Source: VRUE01 sp963702035 | Lineage (GTDB): Bacteria; Actinomycetota; Thermoleophilia; Solirubrobacterales; 70-9 | NCBI GenBank assembly: GCA_963702035.1 | Contig: OY969700.1 | Span: 1,674,001-1,738,000 of the forward strand | Reading direction: 5' to 3' | DNA: 64,000 nt | Part shown: piece after piece, positions 54,921 through 62,522 of the stretch | Layout of the letters: each line of letters opens with the position of its first letter | Position numbering within the stretch: position 1 is the first letter of the stretch | Translations under genes and position numbers: made by a program | Notes under the pieces: generated by a model | The model's database searches: none | What the model was told of the DNA's origin: nothing | Seen by the model: only the letters and a program-made list of their open reading frames with translations

Positions 54921-56567
54921 CTAAAAGAAAGCGCCGCCCTTGTATTCGCCGAAGATGTCGCGCATCGCGCCGCAGACCTCGCCGATCGAGGCGTCGGCGG
55001 CGAGCGCGGCGCGGATCGGGTGCATCAGGTTGCCCTCGCCGCGGGCGACGGCGCGCAGCTCGTCCAGCTTGGTGTCGACCGCGGCCTGCTCGCGGTTCTC
55101 CTTGAAGGCCGCCAAGCGCGCCAACTGGCGCTGCTCGGACTCGGGATCGACGCGGAGGATGTCAACGTCGTCGACCTGGTCGGTGACGTATTTGTTCACG
55201 CCCACAATCACGTCCTGGCCCGACTTGTAACGCTCATGGTAGGAGTGCGCCGACTCCTCGATCTCCTTCTGCATGAAGTCCAGCGCCTCGACCGAGCCGC
55301 CCATCTCCTCGACCTTGCCGATCAGCTCCCAGGCGCGCGCTTCGATCTCGTCGGTCAGCGACTCGACGAAGTAGGAGCCGGCGAAGGGATCGACCGTGTC
55401 GGCGACGCCGGACTCGTGGGCGAGCACCTGCTGGGTGCGCAGGGCGATCCGCGCGGAGCGCTCGGTCGGCAGCGCCAGCGCCTCGTCGAAGCCGTTGGTG
55501 TGCAGCGACTGGGTGCCGCCGCTGACCGCGGCGAAGCCCTGCAGGGCGACGCGGATGATGTTGACCTCGGGCTGCTGCGCCTGCAGCGTCACCCCGCCGG
55601 TCTGGGTGTGGAAGCGGATCTTCATCGAGTTGGGATCCTTGGCCCCGAACCGCTCGGCGACGATCTTCGCCCACATCCGCCGCGCGGCGCGGAACTTGGC
55701 GACCTCCTGGAAGACGTTGTTGTGGCAGTTGAAGAAGAAGGCGAGGCGGGTCGCGAACTCGTCGATCTCGAGACCGCGCGCAATAGCCGCTTCGACGTAG
55801 GCGATCGCGTTGGAGAGCGTGAACGCCACCTCCTGCACAGCCGAGCAGCCCTTCTCGCGGATGTGGTAGCCGGAGATCGAGATCGTGTTCCATTTCGGCA
55901 CGTTCTCGCGGCAGTACTCGAAGATGTCGGTGGTCAGGCGCATCGTCGGCTCAGGCGGGTAGATGTAGTTGCCCCGGGCCATGTACTCCTTCAGCACGTC
56001 GTTCTGGACCGTGCCGCGCAGCTTCTCGCTGGGCACCCCCTGCTCCTCGCCGACCAGCTCGTAGAGCAACAGCAGAATGCCCGCCGGGGCGTTGATCGTC
56101 ATCGAGGTCGAGACGCCGTCGAGCGGGATCTGGTCGAAGCAGATCCGCATGTCCTCGATCGTGTCGATCGGGACCCCGGTGCGACCGACCTCGCCGTGGC
56201 AGAGCGGGTCGTCGGAGTCGCGACCGAGCTGGGTCGGCAGGTCGAAGGCCATCGAGAGGCCGGTCGAGCCGTGCTCGATCAGGTAGCGGTAGCGCTCGTT
56301 GGTGTCCTCGGGGGAGGCGAAGCCGGCGTACTGGCGCATCGTCCAGAGCCGGTCGCGGTACATCCCCGCGTGGATGCCGCGAGTGAAAGGGGGCTCGCCG
56401 GGCTCGCCGAGCCGTTCCTCGAGGCCGGGCGCGACGTCGTCCTCGTCGTAGAGGCGGTCGATCTCGATCCCCGAGTCGGTGAAGATCCGCTCGTCGTCGG
56501 GCCCGACCAGGGGCGCGATCGTGCGGGCGGACTCCTCGACAGCGGACTTGTCGGTCTTACCGGCCAT
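54921..56567 (-). CDS. mcmA: Methylmalonyl-CoA mutase large subunit, without B12 domain
   Basis: 548 aa TIM-barrel subunit. TMRQYAGFASPEDTN has the Tyr that marks methylmalonyl- rather than isobutyryl-CoA mutases. Other blocks: LSMAFDLPTQLGRDSD, ISISGYHIREKG and GGTQSLHTNGFDEAL. The length and end (KGGAFF) show the split type, so a separate B12-binding small subunit is needed and is not in this window. It turns (R)-methylmalonyl-CoA to succinyl-CoA, joining the carboxylase product to the TCA cycle. Confidence 0.94.
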   Translation of the reverse strand: MAGKTDKSAVEESARTIAPLVGPDDERIFTDSGIEIDRLYDEDDVAPGLEERLGEPGEPPFTRGIHAGMYRDRLWTMRQYAGFASPEDTNERYRYLIEHGSTGLSMAFDLPTQLGRDSDDPLCHGEVGRTGVPIDTIEDMRICFDQIPLDGVSTSMTINAPAGILLLLYELVGEEQGVPSEKLRGTVQNDVLKEYMARGNYIYPPEPTMRLTTDIFEYCRENVPKWNTISISGYHIREKGCSAVQEVAFTLSNAIAYVEAAIARGLEIDEFATRLAFFFNCHNNVFQEVAKFRAARRMWAKIVAERFGAKDPNSMKIRFHTQTGGVTLQAQQPEVNIIRVALQGFAAVSGGTQSLHTNGFDEALALPTERSARIALRTQQVLAHESGVADTVDPFAGSYFVESLTDEIEARAWELIGKVEEMGGSVEALDFMQKEIEESAHSYHERYKSGQDVIVGVNKYVTDQVDDVDILRVDPESEQRQLARLAAFKENREQAAVDTKLDELRAVARGEGNLMHPIRAALAADASIGEVCGAMRDIFGEYKGGAFF

Positions 56568-56601
56568 CGGGCGGGAGGATATTGGGAGCTGAGCGGCGAG
56601 C

Positions 56602-57549
56602 TCAGTCCGAGGCGCCGGCGAGCTGCTCGATGCCGGCCTGCTCGATCGTCTTGCGCAGGCCGTCGCGCAACTCGATCTTCGGCTCCCAGCCGAGCAGGTC
56701 GCGGGCGCGGGTGATGTCGGGCCGGCGCTGCTGGGGATCGTCGACCGGGAGCGGCTCGTAGATGATCTCCGAACGCGACTCGGTCACCTCGATCACGGTC
56801 TTGGCCAGTTCGAGCAGCGTGAACTCGTCGGGGTTGCCGACGTTGACCGGCGTGTGCACGTCGGACTCGGCGAGGCCGACGATGCCACGGATCAGATCGT
56901 CGACGTAACAGAAGCTGCGGGTCTGGCTGCCGTCGCCGAAGACGGTGATGTGCTGGTCCTTCAGCGCCTGGCGCAGGAAGGTCGGAATCGCCCGTCCGTC
57001 GTGGGCACGCATGCGCGGGCCGTAGGTGTTGAAGATCCGCACGATCGAGGTGTCGACGCCCTGCTGGCGGTGGTAGGCCATCGTCAGCGCCTCGGCGTAG
57101 CGCTTGGCCTCGTCGTAGACGCCGCGCGGGCCGATCGGGTTGACGTGGCCCCAATAGTCCTCGGTCTGCGGATGGACCTGGGGGTCGCCGTAGACCTCGC
57201 TGGTCGAGGCGATCAGGAAGCGGGCGCGCTTGAACTTGGCCAAGCCGAGCATGTGATGGGTCCCGTGCGAGCCGACCTTGAGCGTGTGCAGCGGCAGCCG
57301 CAGGTAGTCGATCGGGCTGGCCGGCGAGGCGAGGTGGTAGACGAAGTCGACGTGCTCGGGGATGTCGACCTTCTCGGTGATGTCGATGTTGCGGAACTCG
57401 AAGGCGTCGTCGCGGATGTGCTCGATGTTCTGCAACGAGCCGGTCTCGAGGTTGTCGACGCAGATGACGCGGTGTCTCTTGCCGAGCAGGTGCTCGCAGA
57501 GGTGGGAGCCGAGAAAGCCGGCGCCGCCGGTGATCACGCAGGTGCTCAT
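56602..57549 (-). CDS. uxs: UDP-glucuronate decarboxylase (UDP-xylose synthase) family
   Basis: 315 aa extended SDR. Opens CVITGGAGFLGSHLCEHLLG. It has STSEVYGDPQVHPQ, then GPRGVYDEAKRYAEAL (YxxxK), and FGDGSQTRSFCYVDDL, which together distinguish UDP-xylose synthases. It makes UDP-xylose from UDP-glucuronate for envelope glycans. ATG 57549 is chosen; upstream frame has no homology. It is divergent from the sigma-factor gene with 125 bp between, where no clear promoter was picked. Confidence 0.88.
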   Translation of the reverse strand: MSTCVITGGAGFLGSHLCEHLLGKRHRVICVDNLETGSLQNIEHIRDDAFEFRNIDITEKVDIPEHVDFVYHLASPASPIDYLRLPLHTLKVGSHGTHHMLGLAKFKRARFLIASTSEVYGDPQVHPQTEDYWGHVNPIGPRGVYDEAKRYAEALTMAYHRQQGVDTSIVRIFNTYGPRMRAHDGRAIPTFLRQALKDQHITVFGDGSQTRSFCYVDDLIRGIVGLAESDVHTPVNVGNPDEFTLLELAKTVIEVTESRSEIIYEPLPVDDPQQRRPDITRARDLLGWEPKIELRDGLRKTIEQAGIEQLAGASD

Positions 57550-57674
57550 CGCGCCGCATGCTACAGGTGGCCGGCACGGCGTCGCGGATAAACGCCAGAG
57601 TTCGCAAATAGCGGGGATTCGTCCCGTCCACCCGTCCAGAAGGGGGGAGAACCCGCCCCTGTCCCACGCTCTAC

Positions 57675-58943
57675 GTGGAATGTTCGGACGAGGGAGCTGA
57701 ACCGGTGCAGGGGGGAATCGCAACAGCCGGGCGCAAGCGCGCCGCCATCGAACTCGTCGCTCGCGAGGACGCCGAGCTGAGGCAGGCCGCGCGCCGCTTC
57801 TCGCTCTGCGAGGAGGACGCCGAGGACGCCTACCAGCGGGCGCTGGAGATCCTCCTGGTCAAAGCGCCGAGCGATCGGCCGCGCGAGCTGGTCCGCTGGA
57901 TGAAGACGGTGGTCAAGCACGAGGCGCTGGCGATTCGCCGCTACCGCGAGCGGATGTTGGGAGTGGGCGACGACGGGGTCGGCGACCCGATCGCGCGGAT
58001 CGCGTCAAGCGGCGCCGGACCTGGAGAACGCCTCGAGCTGGGCGAGCAGGTCGCCCGCAGCCGCGAGGCCCTACAGGCCTTGAAGCCGGCTGAGCTGCGT
58101 TCGCTGACCCTGCTCGCGGCGGGTTACTCCTATGCCGAGATCGGCGAGATCACCGGCTTCAGTCAGACCAAGGTCAACCGCTGCCTGGCCGAGGGTCGGC
58201 AGCGCTTTCGCCACCTGCTGACCCGCAGCGAGGACGGCAGCCGCTGCGCCGAACTGGCTCCGCTGCTGTCGGCCTATTGCGACGGCGAGGCAAACGATGA
58301 GGATGCGGCCGCGGTGCGCGAGCACCTGCGGGCCTGTGCGGCCTGCCGCACGGCCATGCGCGCCTACCGTGCCACCCCGGCGGCCGTCGCCGCTTTGGCC
58401 CCGGCCCTTCCCGTCTCGCGCTCCCTGATCGAGCGGGCGCAGGAGTTCCTTGTCGGACTGCACTCGCGCCTTCCCGGCAGCGGGGGCTCCGGTGAAACCG
58501 GCGTCTCCCAGATCGCCGCCGCCGGTGGAACCCGGGGCGCGGGAATGGCGGCCCTGGCCAAGGTGCTCGCGATTTGCGCGGGCACCGTGGGCGGGGCCGC
58601 CGCCTGCGTCGCGACCGGTGTGGCACCGGCGCCGTTCGGGATCGAACCGGAGCACTCCGGGAAAGCGCCGATCGAGCGCGTCTCCGAGCGGGCGGTCGAA
58701 GAGGCCGCGCCGCCGACGACCGAATATGAGCCGGCCCCGCCGGCCTCCGAATCGCAAACGCAGGCGCAGCAGAAAGAGCCCGGCCGGCCGTCGCATCCGG
58801 AACCGCCGGAGTCGACGCCGGAAACGGCGGAAGCCGGCGCCGTCGAATACGAAGCGCCACCGCCGGAACCGCCTCCCGCCCCCACAACGGCGGCGCCATC
58901 CGCCGCCTCCAGCGGCAGCGCCGCCGGGGAGTTCGGTCCGTGA
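57675..58943 (+). CDS. ECF sigma factor fused to a membrane zinc-finger anti-sigma domain
   Basis: 422 aa. Sigma region 2 is about residues 30-95 (EDAYQRALEILL, RELVRWMKTVVKHEALAIRR). Region 4 is about 130-185 (LRSLTLLAAGYSYAEIGEIT, SQTKVNRCLAEGR). A zinc-finger anti-sigma motif HLRACAAC follows near residue 220. One hydrophobic segment (MAALAKVLAICAGTVGGAAA) spans the membrane, then a long Pro/Glu-rich outer tail. The chain thus holds sigma and its restraint together, so release may need proteolysis. GTG 57675 is a tentative start. Overlaps the next gene by four bases. Confidence 0.85.
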   Translation: MECSDEGAEPVQGGIATAGRKRAAIELVAREDAELRQAARRFSLCEEDAEDAYQRALEILLVKAPSDRPRELVRWMKTVVKHEALAIRRYRERMLGVGDDGVGDPIARIASSGAGPGERLELGEQVARSREALQALKPAELRSLTLLAAGYSYAEIGEITGFSQTKVNRCLAEGRQRFRHLLTRSEDGSRCAELAPLLSAYCDGEANDEDAAAVREHLRACAACRTAMRAYRATPAAVAALAPALPVSRSLIERAQEFLVGLHSRLPGSGGSGETGVSQIAAAGGTRGAGMAALAKVLAICAGTVGGAAACVATGVAPAPFGIEPEHSGKAPIERVSERAVEEAAPPTTEYEPAPPASESQTQAQQKEPGRPSHPEPPESTPETAEAGAVEYEAPPPEPPPAPTTAAPSAASSGSAAGEFGP

Positions 58944-60955
58944 GGGTCGGAAGGCATCGGGCAAGCGACGTGCGGGCGACGCTGGGCGTATGCCTCGGCC
59001 TCGTCGCGGCGCTCGTCTGCTTCGCCGGTTCGGCGGCCGCAAGTCCGCCGCGGCCGTCCGGCCTGGAAGTCGTCGGCGGCGAAGGCTGGCACCCCGACAA
59101 TCGCTTCTCACTCACCTGGACCAGCCCGGCTCCCGCCAGCCCCGCACTGACCGCGACCCGGTACCGGGTCCGCGATCCACTGGAGACGACGATCGACGAA
59201 AGCCGCCTCGGCTGGATCGGCGACGGGATCGGCCCGCTGATCGTGCCGGCGACGCCGGGCGCATACAGCGCCGAAGTCTGGTTCGAGGACTCGACCGGCC
59301 AGCAGGGCCCGGCCGCCACCGTTCCGCTGCGCTTCGACGACGTCAGGCCCACGCCAAGCGAGCCCCAGCCCGTCGCCGGCTGGATCGGCCGCACCGCCTT
59401 CCCGCTCCGCGTCCACCTCGGCCACCCCTCGGGTCCGGCGCCCCTCTCGGGCATCCGCGGCTACGCGGTTGCGATCGACACGACGCCCAATGGCAGCGTC
59501 TGCGCAGCCGCCGATCGCTGCGCCGACGCGGAGACGACGCTGCGCGGCGGCGTCACCGACGACGAGCTGGCGATCGGCCACCTGCCCGAGGGCATGAGCT
59601 ACCTCCACGCGGTCGCCGTATCCGGCGCGGGCATGAAGTCGGCGACAAGCGGAAGCACCGTACTTCACACCGACACCACCGACCCGGTGACGCAGCTGGC
59701 CGGGCTGCCGACCGGCTGGACGAACAGGGCCGTACAACTCACCGCGAACGCCACCGATAGCGGCGCGGGGATGGAGCCCTCCGGTCAGGGGCCACTGCCC
59801 TTCACGGCGATCCAGGTGGACGGAGGCGCGCCCTCGATCGGACCGGGTGGAAGCGTCCTCGCCAGCGTCGTCGACGAGGGCGTGCACCGCATCGACTACT
59901 ACGCCCGCGACGCCGCCGGCAACGTCGACGACGGCGCATGGACCAACGGAATCGCCGACCACGCGCCGCGGACCGCCGTCGTCAGGATCGATCGCACACC
60001 ACCCCGCCTCGCCTTCGCCAACGCGGAGGATCCCCGTGACCCTGAGCTGCTGCGGGTGCGCATCGCGGACCAGCTATCGGGCCCCGACTCCTCGCGTGGC
60101 CGGATCGGCGTGCGGCGGGCCGGCTCGGGCGATCGCTTCGCGGCGCTTCCCGCCGTACCGGGGGACGCGGACGAGCTGCGTGCCCGCTGGGACTCGGACA
60201 CGTTCCCGGCCGGCGACTACGAATTCCAGGCGACCGGATACGACGCGGCCGGCAATACCGCCACCACCAACCGTCGCCAAAACGGCGGGGCGATGGTCCT
60301 CTCGAACCCGCTCAAGGCGACGACGAGCCTGCGTGCCGGCTTCCGTGGGCACGGCCTGCATCGGACCGTCCCCTACGGTCGCCGCGTCCTCCTCAGAGGA
60401 CGGCTCATCAGCGGCAGGAGCTCGCCCCTCGGCGGCGCGCCGGTCCGAGTCGTCGAGCGCTTCGCCGCCGGGGCACATCCGGCCGTCCGCACATCGACGG
60501 TGACGACAGCCCCTGACGGGACCTTCTCGACCCGCACCGATCCCGGGCCAAGCCGGACGATCGAGGTCAGCTTCGAGGGCAGCCGGACGCTGGCGCGATC
60601 GGCGGCACGCACACTCCTGCTCGGGGTGCGAAGCAGGGTCCGCCTGCGAGCCTCAGCGGGCGTCGCCAAGGTCGGCGGGGCGCCGCTGATCTTCCATGGA
60701 CAGCTGGACGCCGGGCCGGCCGAGATCCCGGCCAAGAGTAGATCGATCGAGCTGCAGTTCCGGCTGCCGGGCCTGCCCTGGACGGAGTTCCGCACGCTTC
60801 ACACCGACGGGCGCGGTCGCTTCCGCTACGCCTACCGCTTCAGCGACAACGACAGCCGCGGGATTCGCTTTCAATTTCGCGCTTACGCCGCGGCGCAGGA
60901 CAGCTGGCCCTACGAGCCCGCAGGCTCACGCCCCGTTCTCGTCAAAGGAATCTGA
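58940..60955 (+). CDS. Secreted protein with Ig-like repeats
   Basis: 671 aa. Signal peptide about residues 10-35 (LGVCLGLVAALVCFAGSAAA). Several Ig-like units, for example from TDPVTQLAGLPTGWTNRAVQ to RIDYYARDAAGNVDDGAW and again to YEFQATGYDAAGNTA. The last 200 residues are two carboxypeptidase-regulatory-like or Ig-like sandwiches. GTG start overlaps the sigma/anti-sigma gene (GTGA), so the two are translated together. It is probably a surface partner or output of that sigma factor. Confidence 0.8.
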   Translation: MRVGRHRASDVRATLGVCLGLVAALVCFAGSAAASPPRPSGLEVVGGEGWHPDNRFSLTWTSPAPASPALTATRYRVRDPLETTIDESRLGWIGDGIGPLIVPATPGAYSAEVWFEDSTGQQGPAATVPLRFDDVRPTPSEPQPVAGWIGRTAFPLRVHLGHPSGPAPLSGIRGYAVAIDTTPNGSVCAAADRCADAETTLRGGVTDDELAIGHLPEGMSYLHAVAVSGAGMKSATSGSTVLHTDTTDPVTQLAGLPTGWTNRAVQLTANATDSGAGMEPSGQGPLPFTAIQVDGGAPSIGPGGSVLASVVDEGVHRIDYYARDAAGNVDDGAWTNGIADHAPRTAVVRIDRTPPRLAFANAEDPRDPELLRVRIADQLSGPDSSRGRIGVRRAGSGDRFAALPAVPGDADELRARWDSDTFPAGDYEFQATGYDAAGNTATTNRRQNGGAMVLSNPLKATTSLRAGFRGHGLHRTVPYGRRVLLRGRLISGRSSPLGGAPVRVVERFAAGAHPAVRTSTVTTAPDGTFSTRTDPGPSRTIEVSFEGSRTLARSAARTLLLGVRSRVRLRASAGVAKVGGAPLIFHGQLDAGPAEIPAKSRSIELQFRLPGLPWTEFRTLHTDGRGRFRYAYRFSDNDSRGIRFQFRAYAAAQDSWPYEPAGSRPVLVKGI

Positions 60956-60968
60956 CGGCTTACGAGCT

Positions 60969-61083
60969 AGAGCCAATCCCGGTAGGGGTGAAACGTCTTG
61001 TACTTTTTCGGTGTGGCGACCGGGCGTCAGCCAACCGGAACACACCGAAAAAGTTAAGTGAAACCCCTACCGGGATTGGCTCT
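60969..61083. repeat. Family-1 palindromic element, copy C, between convergent genes
   Basis: Perfect 21-bp arms (60969-60989 and 61063-61083), a third unrelated outer sequence. The internal loop differs from copies A and B as GGAGC to GAAAC on the left and GCGGA to GTGAA on the right, in which the paired GC/GC becomes AC/GT. Inner stem ACTTTTTCGGTG is unchanged. The right arm ends on the first base of the next gene's stop. Confidence 0.92.
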
Positions 61084-61565
61084 CAGCGCAGGGCGGCGAG
61101 CTGGTCGCCGACCTGATCGACGAGCTCCTGCGCGCGTGAGGTCGGGACCTCGATCGCTTTGCGGACGCGCTGCTCGACCTCGCTGCGGTTGCGCTTCAGG
61201 GTCGTCTCGACCCGGCGCTGCCGCTTGCGGGCCTCGCGCTCGACTTTGTTGCGGGTCTTGCGCGCTTCGGTCGCGGCTTTGCGGCGGGCGGTGGCGCCAC
61301 GACGCTCGCTGCGCTTGACGGTGCGGCGCAGCTGCGTGCCATAGGACTTGAGCTGTTTCTGGGCCGCGGTGCGGCCGCTGAAAGGCTCGACCAGCTCGGC
61401 GACGCGGTCGCTGACCTCGAGCACGGCGCCGACCGGCACATCGACGGCGCTCTGGGCCGCGGCGCGAGCCTGCTCGACACGGGAAGGAGCTGGGGTGGGA
61501 GTGCTTTTTGCCTGCGATTTGGGTTTGGAGCTGTTGCTGCTTGATTTAGTGGCCTTGGTTGCCAA
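61083..61565 (-). CDS. Basic coiled-coil protein of unknown function
   Basis: 160 aa from TTG. The first 30 residues are Ser/Lys/Pro-rich. The middle part (about 40-75) resembles short helical segments of phasin or HbhA-like proteins (VDVPVGAVLEVSDRVAELVE). The second half is a long Arg/Lys-rich helix (RKTRNKVEREARKRQRRVET) likely to bind polyanions or DNA. AAGGG lies about ten bases upstream. Role unknown; a nucleoid- or surface-associated protein is possible. Confidence 0.65.
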   Translation of the reverse strand: MATKATKSSSNSSKPKSQAKSTPTPAPSRVEQARAAAQSAVDVPVGAVLEVSDRVAELVEPFSGRTAAQKQLKSYGTQLRRTVKRSERRGATARRKAATEARKTRNKVEREARKRQRRVETTLKRNRSEVEQRVRKAIEVPTSRAQELVDQVGDQLAALR

Positions 61566-61644
61566 TGAAGATCATCCCTTCGGGGTGGTTTTGGGGCGGG
61601 GAGTTCGCGAGTGTAGCGAACATACGTTCTTCCGAACACTTGTT

Positions 61645-62469
61645 CTAAACCAGCTCCCCGGATGCGTTACGGATCAAACCCAAACCCCGCTCACCGGTGG
61701 CGGCGGCGATCGGGTACCGGGCGTCGAGGCCGAGGTCGGCCTCGTTAAGCGCCAGCTCCCCAAAGGCGACCACCCCGCCCGCCTCGCGGACGATCAGCTG
61801 GGCGGCGGCGGCGTCGACTGACCGGCAGGGCCGCAGGCTGAGCATCCCGTCCAGCCGCCCGGCGGCCACATAGGCGGCGGTGATCGCGATCGAGCCGATC
61901 ACCCGCAATCGGTAAACCCCTCCCTCGAGCGCCGCGGCCACGGGCCGCAGACGTCCCGGCTCGGCCGACTCGACCCCGAGCAGCTCCAACTTCTCGGCGT
62001 CGGCAGCAACCTCGATCGGGACATCGCGGAGGGTCGCCCCCTCGCCCTTGGTAGCCACGAAGGCCTCGCCGGCACCGAAGTCGTAGACGTAGCCGAACTC
62101 GACGTCGGCCATCGAGGAGCCCGAAGCGACGGCGATGCTGAGGCTGTGCGAGGGCAGCGTGCGGCGGGCGTTGAGCGAGCCGTCGATCGGGTCGATCACG
62201 ACGCGGGCCGGGCCCCCGCTTCCGAACACGACCTCGCCCCGCTCCTCGGAGATCGCCACGAAAGACGCCCCGGCACCCGCCAACTGCTCCAGCTCGGCAA
62301 AGACCACGTCCTCGCAGCGGCGGTCGATGACCAGGCTGCGGTCGCCGCCCTCGCCCACACCCTCGTACTCGGTGCGGGCCTCCCGCCCGGGGGTCTGCTC
62401 GAACAGCTCCCGCTGCGCGGCGACGATGCGGCGGCAGATTCCCGGCCAATCTGCGGAGAAGACATCCAT
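61645..62469 (-). CDS. Inositol-monophosphatase family protein
   Basis: 274 aa from ATG 62469; ATG 62478 is equally possible. Metal-site motifs are FVAISEERG (Glu), IDPIDGSLNARR (DPxDGxxN form) and SVDAAAAQLIVREAGG, where the usual Trp before Asp is replaced by Val. The fold is that of IMPase/FBPase enzymes. Substrate may be inositol phosphate, PAP, or another sugar phosphate. It is divergent from the helicase gene 53 bases away. Confidence 0.85.
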   Translation of the reverse strand: MDVFSADWPGICRRIVAAQRELFEQTPGREARTEYEGVGEGGDRSLVIDRRCEDVVFAELEQLAGAGASFVAISEERGEVVFGSGGPARVVIDPIDGSLNARRTLPSHSLSIAVASGSSMADVEFGYVYDFGAGEAFVATKGEGATLRDVPIEVAADAEKLELLGVESAEPGRLRPVAAALEGGVYRLRVIGSIAITAAYVAAGRLDGMLSLRPCRSVDAAAAQLIVREAGGVVAFGELALNEADLGLDARYPIAAATGERGLGLIRNASGELV

Positions 62470-62522
62470 CGCCCGCATCCTATGGAGGCCACTCGGCCTG
62501 GCCGTCCCGGTAGCGTTGGACC

